This document shows, one piece after another, positions 1-11,163 of a stretch of DNA of 29,003 nucleotides (positions are counted from its first letter, which is position 1; each line of letters opens with the position of its first letter). The DNA is from Scenedesmus sp. ARA3 (taxonomy: Eukaryota; Chlorophyta; Chlorophyceae; Sphaeropleales; Scenedesmaceae): contig RWJK01001532.1 of NCBI GenBank assembly GCA_004335835.1, forward strand, positions 19,644 to 48,646. The letters run 5' to 3'. The position numbers and the translations under genes are program-made. Under the pieces are notes generated by a model that saw only the letters and a list, made by a program, of their open reading frames with translations, was not told the DNA's origin and made no database searches.

Positions 1-1
1 G

Positions 2-668
2 TTTGCAAAGGGCTCCACAACCGACAAGTGCTCGGTTGAGACCCGCGAGCAGGATGTGAACGGAAAGGACATTGGGCCTCTTGCTGAGTCATCATGGCTG
101 CGTGTGGTGCCCTGGAGCTTCTACAAGCTTCTGAAATACGTGCAGAGCAGGTGCGGTGTTGTTATAGCAGCTAGTAACAGTTAGTAACAATTGGAAATGC
201 TGTGGAGTGTGGGTAGCCGTTACAAATAGCGCTTCAGTTGCTGTCGGTGCCCTGGAGCTTCTACAAGCAGCAGCAGCGGCAGCACATGTTGCATGTATTG
301 CTGCTGCTAATCAGTGCTGTGTGGTGCTTGCTGACTCATGCCTGTCCCTGCACTCCCTGCACCGCTGCTGCTGCTGCTGCTGCTGCTGCCAGGTACGACC
401 CCAAGCAGATCATGATCACAGAGAATGGTGTGTCAGCACCCAAGGAGGACTCCATGTCTGTGCAGCAGGCCATCAGGGACGACTTCAGGGTGAACTACTA
501 CAAGTGAGTGGGAAGTTCACACTGTGAACTTGCGGCTGAGTGTGAACTTTAACAAGGCGGCTGTCACTGAAGTGCCTGACAGTTGCAGTCAGCAACCGCT
601 TGCAAGGCCGCTGCTGTGTTGAGCTGCAGTCCAGCTATGGAAGTTGTTATTTTTCAACAAGTTCTCAC

Positions 669-708
<40 letters not shown>

Positions 709-2231
709 AGGGGCTACCTGGACTACCTGTGCAAGGCCATCTCTGAGGGCGTGAAGGTCAGCACCTACTTTGCATGGAGCTTCATGGACAACTTCGAGTG
801 AGTGCATGGTTCAATTTCTTGCGATGTTTACTGGTTATTTGTGTTTTTTGGTGTTGATGTACCCAAGGTGGCGTGAAGGTCAACACCTACTTCGCATGGA
901 GCTTCATGGACAACTTCGAGTGAGTGCAAGATGCTGCTTGTGCAACATTCTGTTGAATGTTTTTGGGGTGGTGCACCAAAGGTGGTGTGGAGGTCAGCAC
1001 CTACTTCACTTGAAGCTTCATGGAAAGAAAACTTCACGTGGGTTGTTACACCATGCCTTGCACCACGTGTTGGTGTTTGTTGGCGTGTCTTGATGTAAGC
1101 ATGATCATAGCGCACCATGACGTGTCAGCACTTTGAGACGCTTTGCAGGCGCAAGGAGACTTTGCCTGCTAAAGCTAGTAATTTTAGCGCAGTGCAGTGT
1201 AAGCTAATATCTGCCTCAAGGCCTGGGGCCTACTCTGCAGCGTGAAGGCTGCAGCCAGCGCCGCAGCGCCTTTCCGGCGCCACCTGGATGCCGTCACATG
1301 CATTGCTGCTAGAACTCACACAGCTGCGACCGCTGTGGTTTTGTTGCTCTGCAGGTGGCGTGAGGGCTACAGCCAGCGCTTCGGCATCAATCACGTGGAC
1401 ATTTGACCCTGCCGCCATGCTAATGATTCTTGCTGTTGTTGGTTGCCGCATGCTATGTTGTATTTGTGCAGGTGGCGTGAGGGCTACAGCCAGCGCTTTG
1501 GCATCAACCATGTTGACTTTGACTCTCCTGAGCTCACGCGCACCACCAAGGACAGCGGCAAGTTCTTGTCAAAGCACTTCTTCAGGGTCGGCAGGTGCGT
1601 AAAGATCAAGCCAAGGTTCAGTTATACTACGAGCTGATCTGATATGTTACTTAATTAAAACTACACATTTGGGTGGGTGTTGTGTACGTGCATACAAAAC
1701 AACACTAAGGACAGCGGCAAGTTCCTCTCAAAGCACTTCTTCAGGGTCGGCAGGTGAGCTGAATTATCGGCTCGCTGGGCTAGTGCCTTAGGCAGGTTTC
1801 AGTCCTGAGATGTTTGTATTGTATTGTGTTGAATAACGATGAGATTCAACGCACTGCTCTGCCTGTGCACCACACAGCATCCCCCGCTCCTGAGTCAGTG
1901 TGCCTGTTGGCGCTCCTTGTGCAATGTGTGCATGGGTGGTTGTAATCCCCATGAGCCTTGTCTGGCTCCTTTGTGGGTGGGCTGTGGCCCTCCTTTGGTA
2001 ATGTACAGGCAAGCCTGGCATGCTGATCCCAATGTCTGAATCTCTTTGCTTGAGCTCCACACACTGCGGCATACTAACGAGTTGTCCGTCTGTTTACATT
2101 ATATTCTAATGTGCAGGGGTGGCGGCGTTGGCGCGCGCAGGCCCGGCGGCCGCAAGCCTACAAAGGAGACTCCTGCAGCAGCCAAGCCTAAGGAAGCCCC
2201 TGGTGCAGCCAAGCCTGCAAAGCAGCAGTAG
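2..2231 (+). CDS. Family-1 glycoside hydrolase (beta-glucosidase type), 3' five exons; 5' end outside window
   Basis: Probable exons are 2-150, 393-503, 711-797, 1472-1594 and 2117-2231. They join in frame (585 nt, 194 residues plus stop) through GT-AG introns. The joined protein shows C-terminal GH1 hallmarks in order: [19 protein letters not shown], then IMITENG carrying the Glu that is the catalytic nucleophile in this family, then [18 protein letters not shown], then [23 protein letters not shown]1 enzymes hydrolyse beta-glycosides with retention and usually run to about 450-520 residues, so roughly the last 40% is here. Two oddities: a Gly/Arg then Lys/Ala/Pro-rich tail (residues about 157-194) that is unusual for GH1, and partial exon copies in introns 1, 3 and 4. 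Introns 1 and 2 end in (CTG)n tracts running into the acceptor CAG. Family assignment is secure. Substrate and location are not readable, and the exon 4 donor could alternatively lie at 1753/1754 in a duplicated segment. Confidence 0.88.
244..267 (+). repeat. Intron-1 copy of GH1 exon-1 segment
   Basis: A near-identical copy of exon sequence 104-127 (encoding VPWSFYK) lies 140 bp downstream inside intron 1. It diverges abruptly into CAG repeats after the shared segment and has no retained donor. It is the shortest of the junction copies in this gene. Confidence 0.75.
362..391 (+). repeat. (CTG)n tract forming the intron-1 acceptor region
   Basis: About nine uninterrupted GCT/CTG triplets run directly into the CCAG acceptor at 392. 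They take the place of a normal polypyrimidine tract. Confidence 0.85.
670..709 (+). repeat. (CTG)n tract forming the intron-2 acceptor region
   Basis: About thirteen GCT/CTG triplets end in the GCAG acceptor at 710, the same arrangement as in intron 1. Confidence 0.88.
869..1040 (+). repeat. Two donor-side copies of GH1 exon-3 end within intron 3
   Basis: The exon-3 end, encoding [17 protein letters not shown] with donor at 797/798, is repeated twice downstream. The first copy (869-930) has its donor-equivalent boundary at 919 and still reads [17 protein letters not shown] followed by GTGAGT. The second (981-1040) has its boundary near 1037, keeps a GT, but carries an in-frame TGA. Spacings are 122 and 118 bp. 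Increasing decay with distance from the authentic junction is visible. Confidence 0.88.
1231..1412 (+). repeat. Two acceptor-side copies of GH1 exon-4 start within intron 3
   Basis: The exon-4 start (acceptor AG at 1470-1471, encoding [15 protein letters not shown]) has an upstream copy with acceptor at 1353-1354 and about 45 bp of near-identity before divergence. A more decayed copy follows TACTCTGCAG at 1231-1240. Spacings are about 117 and 114 bp. Both copies retain GCAG at the boundary. Confidence 0.83.
1697..1760 (+). repeat. Copy of GH1 exon-4 end and donor within intron 4
   Basis: The exon-4 end encoding [15 protein letters not shown] and its GGCAG|GT boundary (1594/1595) recurs with boundary 1753/1754, 159 bp downstream. 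The copy carries GTGAGC, arguably a better donor than the upstream GTGCGT. Confidence 0.85.
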
Positions 2232-2233
2232 AT

Positions 2234-2335
2234 GCAGCAGCCAAGCCTACTAACGGTACCCCTGCAGCAGCGCAGCCTGCTAAGGAGACCCCAAAGGCAG
2301 CCAAGCCTGCCAAGCAGCAGCAGAAGCAGCAGTAG
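2234..2335 (+). other. Frame-shifted continuation of the GH1 Lys/Ala/Pro-rich tail
   Basis: Just after the TAG at 2229-2231, a different + frame reads AAAKPTNGTPAAAQPAKETP and then a [14 protein letters not shown] end, stopping at TAG 2333-2335. Composition and motif order match the tail encoded in frame upstream. The coding tail therefore appears to have been longer and to have been cut by a small indel, or is joined by unrecognised splicing. Confidence 0.6.
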
Positions 2336-2698
2336 AGCCAGCTTGTAGCAGCAACGGGCTTTCAGCACTTTCGAAACTGGAAGTCCTGGCCTCGCCGGCT
2401 TGAGTTTGGCAGCTGCTAGCACTGTGCTGTGCTCTGACTCTGAAATTACAGAGAGACAGGGCTATTTGAAAAGGGCTAAGCAAAGGGTGCCAGCAGGCAG
2501 GCTTGGATGGTAGTGTGAGAGTAAGAAAACCCTAAACCCATTGTGTAGTCTGTTTGCATACCTTGGCAGGCTGTTTTTGGCAGCAGAGGAACCCAATCCC
2601 CGCATTTGATTTGAGTGGAAGAAGCGTTATTTGACCTTGTTTGACTAGCAGAATAACACGTTGTAGTATGTCAGAATACTTGCTTGAGTACACTGTTC

Positions 2699-2728
2699 CA
2701 CTGTCACTGTAAATTTACAGTGACAGTG
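2699..2728. terminator. Perfect 30-bp palindrome with TGTAA in both orientations
   Basis: The two 15-bp halves (CACTGTCACTGTAAA and its exact reverse complement) abut with no loop. TGTAA occurs at 2708-2712 on + and at 2719-2715 on -. A role in bidirectional 3'-end formation, between the + GH1 gene and a minus-strand transcription unit, is inference. Confidence 0.5.
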
Positions 2729-2827
2729 TGGTTGTAACACCCATCGGCTAGTACCACTGCTGCCGGTCCCTCTGCAAGTCTTTGCGAGAGGTGCTCTTGG
2801 CCTGGCTGAAGGCTAACCACAATTGAA

Positions 2828-2879
2828 GCCAGTGCGCTAGCTAGCTCTAGTGCAGCATGCCAGTGCGCTAGCTAGCTCT
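2828..2879. repeat. Direct repeat, 21 bp, period 31
   Basis: The segment GCCAGTGCGCTAGCTAGCTC occurs at 2828 and again at 2859, followed by T in both. No coding sense was seen. Confidence 0.8.
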
Positions 2880-2930
2880 CTACTAGACTGACTGAGTCAC
2901 TGGCCGAGTCCTTGATGGCTGATGGAACAG

Positions 2931-3007
2931 GTGGTTGCCCAATGAGCCTGTCATTGGCGCAAATACGGGCTGTGTTCCCGTCGTGCAACACACTTGTGTT
3001 GTGCACA
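2931..3007 (+). repeat. Dispersed repeat, copy 1
   Basis: This shares a GGTTGCCCA(A/G)TGAG block and an ACGGGCTGTGTT-CCGTCGTG core with 25746-25812. It shares the core region with the 45-bp insertion at 25632-25676. The end, with ACACACTTGTGTTGTG, can form an imperfect stem. It is probably a short non-autonomous element or part of one. Confidence 0.6.
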
Positions 3008-5412
3008 AATAGTGAAGCCGTTTGTGAAGATTGTTACACAGTTGCCAGCCCAGCTAGCCACGTCCAAACTACAAGAAGCTCATGAACATGCAACACAACA
3101 GTCACCCTGTCCAGAAATTTAACATCATACATGCAGGCTGATTGCTGACTACCTTCTTGCCTGGAATCACAGGAATGTCTGCAAGCGGGATAATGAAATA
3201 GTGCTCCCTCCCCTTCCCCCTTCGCCTGTTCATTCAGCCGCTCCTGTGGGGCACGGGGCCGATGGCGACGTTGCTATGGCTTAAATGGTAACATGATGAT
3301 GATGATGATCATACATGCATTTCTCAGTGAGGCCTGACACAATAACACCAGCAACTTGCTGATGCCTTTAAGGCATGAACACCATGAACACCAGGACAGC
3401 CATGCAGATGCATGGGCTGATTGAGGTGCGCAGAACCTGCTGCTTATGCGTATGGCTCCAAATGGAAGAACACCACGCAGCACTGCCGCCTGACTCTGCA
3501 GCAGTGCAAGGTACAGCCAATTTAGCATTGCAGCAGCCATTGCTGCGGGTGGCTGTACCCAAAGCACTGCAGTAGTGCACTTTGAACAAGTCGCTGGTGA
3601 TACAGAGCAACACATAAAGGGGGTAGATGGCGCAGCAGCGAGTGCAACACAAGCTGTTGCCTCCAATGCTACGTAAAAGAATACGTATTAAATAGGTATT
3701 TGACGTGGTATGTCGAGCATTGCAATGTGGGCACAAAGCAACACCCGAGGTTTGACCAGTGGTCATATGTAACAAAATATGCGTATGCAGGCAGTGAAGT
3801 GCCGGCATGTGTACAACAAAACATATAAATAATTGCAGTAATTGATAGTGGTAGTGGTGATTGATGTCGTAACCACAATGTACGGGTAACAGCAGTAGGC
3901 GACAGCAGCCAGAGAGTCAACCAGCAACAGGTGCTGCCCCTGCACGCGGGCATGCCGCAACTTGCAGGAATGGCCCTGCTTGCAAACCGCCGCTCCTGCA
4001 AAACAACCAGAAGTGTTTTGCAAGGCACTTCGCAGCTTGCAGGAAACGTCGCCTGCTTGCAGGAAACACACAATCACGAAGCAGTTGCCGGTTTGAGTGC
4101 CATCACAACCCTGCAACCTCCACTGTATCCTCTGCTGTATGCTGCACTTGCAACGTTGCTGTTTGCAAGGCACCAGCAAGCAGTCAGGCTGGAAAACCAT
4201 AGAGTAAGGTAGGTGTGATGTATGTGTGCTGGCAGCTGGCCAGACAACAAGCCACCAGCAACACCAGCACACAGCAAGGTGACACAGCATGAGCAGCCAC
4301 TTGCTGCCATGCTGCTGCTGATGCAACCCCGACATACACAGCGAACCAGCCAACAGGCGCATGTAGTTTCCCGCATCACACACACAAGCTGTCGGTCATC
4401 AAGCGAGCCAGTGCCGGTCAACGGTCAAACCTCCCGCACAACCTAAACTACTGGTCCTAACCTACGGCGTTCATATGATGAACTCAAGTACACGGCGAAG
4501 CCTAGCTACCTAAACCTAACTACTGTGGATTGGGATCCAGCAAGGCAAAGCTATGCTGCAGCAGCAGCAGCAGCGCCACGTGACTGCTGCAGCGTACATC
4601 CGCGGACAACACACTGCATGCAGTTGTTTTGGGCAGTGCATAAGAAACCTGGAGAGAACCAAAGATCAGCTGAGTGTGCCGGAAGTACGCTGTGCCAGGC
4701 GCCCCCAACAGCGTACACGCTACAAGCTGAAACAGCCTGCAGTCACGTCTCCACCAAAAACAAGTGCTGCAAGTTCCAAAAGGTGTAGTCAAAGCTGTGG
4801 TCAAACTGACACGGTGTTTGAACAACACGCTGAGGTAAGGCACACGCACCGAGAAGGGATGAACAGAGCACGTCATGCTCATGTGCACAGCCTCCTGCGC
4901 AGCTTGCACCATGCCGAGTGCTGCAGCAGCTGAACACTCTGCTACCTCAATGCATGCGCCTGCACCTGACAAGCAACCACAAACCACAGCAATGTCTTCT
5001 CCGCCTGCTGCCTCCTGAATGCTGCCTCCAACATATGCCACTTTGCTGGCTGCCTTGTGAGCATGCCACCAACATGCGCAAGTTGGTGGAGTTGGTGCTC
5101 AAGACGCGCGCCGCAACGCATGTGGCCAAAAGGACTGCAGCTGGCAGCATTGCTGCAGACTCCACAAATCGCTGAGGCGCATCGACACTTAAGCAGTGGA
5201 GCGCACTCAGTCGTTGCGCCCCACCGCAGCATACTGGACGATGCCTTCCAACAAGCGTGTGCACAAACTCAACACCCACTGATGCTCTGCACACATGGCC
5301 AGAGTCAAACATGTGCCGCTGTTAATTTTTAAACGCCGCCGCGGTCAACCAGAGCATGCCTATAGAAAGCCTACACAGGAACCAGTCGGTCAGCGCTGCC
5401 CCAGCAGCAGCA

Positions 5413-5688
5413 TCTGTAGCTATCTCAGGGCAGAACTACTGCCGCCTGCTGCACCTATGCTGAGTATGTTGCGTCCCCACGACCTGTCCTGCAAAGTAAC
5501 GGCCCCTGTAGCTACCTCAGGGCAGAACTACTGCCGCCTGCTGCACCTATGCTGGGTATGTTGTGTCACCACGACCTGTCCTGCAAACTAACAGCCCCTG
5601 TAGCTACCTCAGGGCAGAACTACTGCCGCCTGCTGCACCTATGCTGGGTGTATTGTGTCACAGCGGCCTGTCCTGCAAACTAACGTGG
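5413..5688. repeat. Tandem array, 92-bp unit, three copies
   Basis: Units begin near 5413, 5505 and 5597 and share CTCAGGGCAGAACTACTGCC and GACCTGTCCTGCAAA-type blocks with a few substitutions. The period is exactly 92 bp between corresponding sites (5417, 5509, 5601). Since 92 is not a multiple of three, the array is unlikely to be coding. Confidence 0.9.
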
Positions 5689-6130
5689 CAGCAGCAGCAG
5701 CAGCCAGCATGCACACACGCGCATGTATGCGCAAGCAGTAACATGCGCAACACATAGCTAGCCGTGCGTGACTGCTGGGTAGGTCAAGCTGCAGTCAGAA
5801 GTGATGCAACAACAGCAGAACGCAACGTGCAGGAGGCTCAGGACCCTTGTGTCCTGGCTACTCGTCAGCTACTGACATGAAACGTCACAAACTCAAGCGC
5901 TGCAGCCTGTCAACTACCTAAGCATGTGCCTGTGGCTGTGCTGCGACGCGAAGCCATGCAAAGGTCAAAATCGAAAATCACTGCTGCCTGCCGCCAAACC
6001 ACATGCAAGTGAGCCTGACTGGGTTGTGCTGTCTATGCAGGCCAACAGCTAAAGGCCTAGCAACTGATGCTGTGTGAGGCAGCACACGTGCTGAACCCAC
6101 ACTGTGTGCCAGATCCAAGTGAAGCAAATG

Positions 6131-6360
6131 TCTGACTGACTACCAGCTGTGCTGCAGGCAACAGCCCCCTAAGCAAACACCCAAACAGTGTGCATAATGT
6201 CCTGTAACTGAAGCAGCTGCTAACTGACTAGCACCTACTACTGTGTGGGACTGTGCCTGTGCTAACTCTCACAGAGTGTGCACGAACCCTGCACCTGAAC
6301 CAACAGCTAACTGACTAGCACATATTGCTGTCTACAACCGCGCCTGTGCTAACACCAACA
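6131..6360. repeat. Degenerate tandem array, about 87-bp unit
   Basis: TAACTGACTAGCAC recurs at 6221 and 6308, each followed by a related block ending in GCCTGTGCTAAC. A weaker third unit is near 6134. Units are diverged in between. Confidence 0.6.
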
Positions 6361-8205
6361 CCGCGAGCATGGTTCGTACGCCCTCAGCAACAGCTGACTG
6401 TCCTCAGGCCTCCCCTTTCTGCGGGCCTGTGCATCTGCCTGGCTGAAGTCTAGTGCTGCCGTGATTGTGCCTCAACCTACAACCAATGCACAGTATGCAC
6501 AGGCAAAGCAATACACAGGAGATTGGAAAACTGCACACCACACACTGGGCATGCAGCTGCATGATAGCTCCTGGGACCATGCCAGCAATGTGTCGCGTTG
6601 CAGCGCAAAGCATGCATGTGTGGCGGCGGCTGCATGTTGTGCTCACAAACGAACATCAACTGAGCAGCAGGATCACAAACGTCGTTGTCCTGCAATGCAG
6701 CTGAGGTGTGATGCACACAACAAAAGCCCTACTAAGCCAATAACCAAACTGCCCCCTCCAGCTGTGCAGTGCTGAGGGCCGCAACAGCAGCATCACACCC
6801 CTGCTGCTGCTGCTGCATCAGCATTGCACCCTCGGCTGCACACGTTATAACAGGTTGGCTGGTGCCATCCAACCAGTGACCCTGACCCAAAGAAAAACCT
6901 CGTGCAACATCAGCCACCAGCGTCACCTAGCACACACAAGCAGTAAAGACAAAGTTGAGGCCTGGTGCTGTTGCAAGCGCGGCAGCAGGCTGCGTAGTCA
7001 TTTCTGGCCCCAGCCAATCAGGCTTTGGGCAAAAAGACATGCCAGCAACACCGGGTGTTGGTCAGCACAGCACCTGTTGCAGCGCTGCGCGCGACGCATC
7101 TGTTGATGTGCCACCAACACCTGAGCCTCACACATCACCGCCACCCAGCCACAGCGATCACCTCCAAATATCCTCAAAGTGTAAGTATGAGCATTCAAAG
7201 CACGCAGCAGCACCAGCTCGCTCTGTGGGCATCACACAACCGCATTCTGCCATGCACAGCAAGGTAGCAAGGCCTGTGGACAGCAAATACCACTGAAGAT
7301 CACACCCCCCGGAGCATGCACGAGCTGCATTCATCACCAAATGAATACGTAACACACAGCAGCGACGCATGCTCCAATCACCCGTCACACCGTTGCAGCT
7401 CCACATGATCAAAAATTGCAGAACACATGTGCAAGCACGACACAGCCCGGTCCCTTCTTCCTTTAGCCCAATGTCAATGCATGTGCCGCGTAGCTCTGCA
7501 ATGAGCGTTGCTTGCACGATGACAGAGGCATGCAGTGGCGTGGTGTACATATCAGAGTGAGAGCACGTACTTCACAATGTGAAGTAGCAGCAGGCTAGAG
7601 CCAGCCAAACCAGCAGCTGCAAAATGCTGCAGCGTGCATCTTCCAGAGCATAGGAAGCCCACCAACAAAAGCCAAGCAGTAAGCGACTGCAGAATGAAGC
7701 AGCCAAAGACCCAGCAGCCATACATAGGTGAGGTTTAAGCGCCCACACGCGGCGTTCTGTCTCAACATGTGCTGCAGTAAAGCTCAACTGCAATGCTCGT
7801 GCCCCTGAGTGCACTCCCTGGCAACCAACCTGCCATGCCTGACAATGAATGTGCAGGCAGGATACGCATCCGGGCAGGACACATGCACACGCTCACATGC
7901 TGTATGTATACGCCACCTCCAGTAATTGTTATTATGTATGATAATGCAGGCAAGCGACCGCAAATACTGCGGTCTGCAGCTGCTAAAACCCACACACCGC
8001 CACACCCCCGCAGCAAAACCTTCCGTGCGTGCCACCACACCCACACAGCATAGTGGTACAGACCAGATGTAACGTAATTGATAACATAATCACCAGCCAC
8101 ACATGCCATTGCCACATCTCATACCAGACCAAACCCCCACCAGCTGTCACATGCAGTACCTGCTCTGCAAGCTGCCATAAGCAGAGCCCCATGTCCTGCC
8201 CTACG

Positions 8206-8510
8206 CAGCAGCATGCCGCCCTGCTCTGCATGTTGAGCCAGGAAATCAGCACCACAAGAGCTGCACTGCACTGCTGCACATCCTATCCTAGTGGCAGCAT
8301 GCCGCCCTGCTCTGCATGTTGAGCCAGGAAAGCAGCACCACAAGAGCTGCACTGCACTGCTGCACATCCTATCCTAGTGGCAGCATGCCGCCCTGCTCTG
8401 CATGTTGAGCCAGGAAAGCAGCACCACAAGAGCTGCACTGCTACAGTCAGCAGCATGCCGCCCTGCTCTGCAGAATAAGCCTGGCAGAATAAGCCAGGAA
8501 ATCAGCAATA
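8206..8510. repeat. Tandem array, 86-bp unit, about 3.5 copies
   Basis: The block CATGCCGCCCTGCTCTGC starts at about 8212, 8298, 8384 and 8454. The first three units are nearly identical over 86 bp, including a TGTTGAGCCAGGAAA segment and CACATCCTATCCTAGTGG. The last units are truncated (70 bp), then rearranged. Confidence 0.92.
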
Positions 8511-9017
8511 TACCATCATTGCCGTGACAAGATATTATCCCGGTGGGGGTGCTGTGGTGTACTGCCAACTTTGCCAGTCGCTGTGTTTCAGAAATTGAAC
8601 CCAGTGCTGCCCTGCACCAGCAGTGTGCAACGCGCTGTGGGTTGTGTGCATAGCAGCAACAGCAGCACAGCTCTCAACACGAAGAGTGCAGCTGTGCCGG
8701 CGCACAACGACATACACAGATCGAGCACAACCACCCGCACAACACAGAGCTGTGCACGCACGCTCACGCAGCAAAAGCACAATCATGTCCACAACAAGCA
8801 CATGCAGAGCTGGTGTGCTATCAAGCACACACCTCTCCTCGCAAACAGCTGGTTTGCCAAAGCTACGGTCATGTAGCGGCAGCAGCGACCGCATGTCACA
8901 ACAGCACACCAGCAGCTAGGCGCCCGCATGTTTCTCATGCGCAACAGCCACCACAGCTGCAAAACCAGCACGTCGGCATGCAGGTGTCTGCATGTTTTAA
9001 GATACAGCGCTGTCACC

Positions 9018-9193
9018 AGATCATCTGAGGCATACTGCCAGCCATGCAATACCAACATGGCCAGATGCTACAAGTTGTGGTGAGAGACCCATCATGCTGC
9101 CGTGCAGTCAGCAAATGCAGTCAGCAGCTGATGATCATCATCAGCTGTGGCGTACTGCCAACCAGGCAATAACCACATGGCAAGATGCTCCAC
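9018..9193. repeat. Diverged direct duplication, 120-bp spacing
   Basis: The blocks C(A/G)TACTGCCA, CAATA-CACATGG and AGATGCT recur at 9031 and 9151, a spacing of exactly 120 bp. They are separated by unrelated-looking sequence. The spacing matches the intronic junction repeats elsewhere in the window. Confidence 0.65.
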
Positions 9194-11073
9194 GCTAGCC
9201 TGCACAATTCGCCAGGCAGCACTGACAGTGATGGGCCGGTGATCTGGCAGCTGCACACAGCCCAGCTACAACCAAGCCCTAGGTGATGTGCAAGCGCAAC
9301 ACCGTTCTACACTGCTCGTTGAACAGAGCAAGTCTCTCAGCAAGGAGCATGCAACAGCAAGCAGATACACAACAGTCACCTACGCAGCACGTGGCATCAG
9401 CAGCAGGAGGTACCCTGCTGCGCCATCGACATTGCAGAACAAAGAAATTGATAGTAGCGAGATCAGCTGATGAGAGCTGTCGCGAGTCAGGTCAGAAGCT
9501 GGTAAAAGCTGTCACGAACTAGCCACCACCAATGCAAACAGCCGGGGGAGAGGTACAGGGGGCGGCTGTCATTGAAGCTGGGTCGCAGCCACAGGCGCAA
9601 AAGCAGCCACATTACTACTACTACATCTGCTGTGAGTTGTCAAGACCTCGCATCAGTGACATAGCATACTAGTGTTGCGCAAGGATACAATACCACCCAT
9701 TGTGATGATAGTAGCAGACGCAGCACTCGGCACAGTCATGCGATACAGTCTGTTGATATGCCTATTGCGCTAACACTGCATTGCTCTGCCAGCCACACAA
9801 CCAGCAGTGAGCATTCACAAGAGCGCAAAGCTATGCCTTTGCCCCAAACATACACGCACAGGACGATTCTCGACACCCCTGGAGCCAAGGCCATAGGTGC
9901 ACTGCCATGTTGTCAGGCAGTCAACCCTAGTTTCTACAACTCAACACACACCTACACACAGGCCAGCAGCATGCATGTGCATGCCGCACATCAGCAACAT
10001 GCAGTGCGTGCCGGCAGCAGGACAGCTCACAGGCAGAGGCGGCTGCATTCAAGGGGCAATCATCATGTGCATCAATCATGGTGCAACCCCGGTCGGTGAT
10101 GTGTCAGTTCTGCAGTCAAGCAGTCAGCACTTGCAGGACACAGCCAGCGCTGCACCAACAGCTGCTGCGCCTGCCAGTGCCTCACCTGCCTGCTGTCATG
10201 TGCCCAAACAGTGTCATAAAGAGTCAGCACGCTGTGTCCAGCGTGTGGGCTGAGCTGCGCACAACAGCAGCAACAGCTGAGCAAACATATGGGCGCTATT
10301 CCGCCGACACAGCCAGGCACAGTCATATTCAAGTCCACGGTCGCGTCAGCGTCAGTCCAAGTCCCACAGTCAAAAGAGCAGAAGCGCGACCCACGCTAGT
10401 GAACCAAGAAACCAACCGCAAAGGCAATAACACCACACCAAGCCATGCCATATCAAAGCCATGCCAAACAACACCCAGCACATGCGCTACATGCAACTGC
10501 AGGAGGGTGTGACAGCAGCAGTGCCTGCACCAGTAGTCCAAAACTACGTGCTGGCAGATATGCCACTGCTGCAAAGAAGAGTCAGGGCTGGTGCAAGGCA
10601 GTGCAGCACAACCAGTCAGTGTCGAGGCAGCCGAAGCACCAACGGTAGAATGCTGCCAGGCATGTGTTGAACACGGCTGTAGTAATGTATCACGTGACCT
10701 GCAGCACATGCACACCCTCCTTGCAGTGCGTGCACTCGCTCTGTCAAGTCAGCAGTAACATCCTCACTGCATGTCGCCATGATGAAGCCCATGCCTACTG
10801 GTATGCAAGAAGCACGAGGCACTCCTCCCCTGGCACTCAAACTGGCGCTCCTTTTGTTGATGCACCAACATGCATGCACCATGGTAACACCCTACGGGAT
10901 TTCCCTGCAGGCACAGGAGCACCATCACCGCCAGAACACAGTCGATGCAATGCCCCTAGACAACGGCACTTCCTGCAAGACGTCCACAGAGCCACCTTTT
11001 CCTAGCAAGCTTTCCTGCAAAGCATTGCTGCCTCTACGCGCTGTTGTGGTCCTGCAAGCGCGACTGCAAGCTG

Positions 11074-11163
11074 TTGCTGCATGCTTGCAGGATGCAGGCA
11101 CAGTGCTGCATGCTTGCAGGATGCAGGCACAGTGCTGCATGCTTGCAGGATGCAGGCACAGCT
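11074..11163. repeat. Tandem array, 29-bp unit, three copies
   Basis: The unit GCTGCATGCTTGCAGGATGC followed by AGGCACAGT repeats with ATGCTTGCAG at 11081, 11110 and 11139. Related GCTTGCAGGA motifs cluster near 3950-4070 and 27500-27660. Confidence 0.92.

Larger units (their letters stand above)
2336..3060. other. Presumed GH1 3' UTR and flank, no gene seen
   Basis: No ORF with protein-like composition was found. The stretch contains a perfect palindrome (2699-2728) with TGTAA on both strands, a short duplicated segment (2828-2879) and one copy of a dispersed repeat (2931-3007). TGTAA is the usual polyadenylation signal in volvocine and related green algae, so the GH1 transcript may end near 2720-2750. 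Confidence 0.5.

Noticed and set aside
2529..2540. Telomere-like ACCCTAAACCCA
   Set aside because: Only about one and a half units of the plant-type repeat, inside ordinary sequence; no array.
3763..4383. 206-codon minus-strand ORF
   Set aside because: Trp/Cys-rich reading of A/C-rich sequence without domain or conserved motif.
5413..8510. CRISPR-like repeat-spacer structure
   Set aside because: Units are contiguous tandem repeats with no unique spacers, and the genome is eukaryotic.
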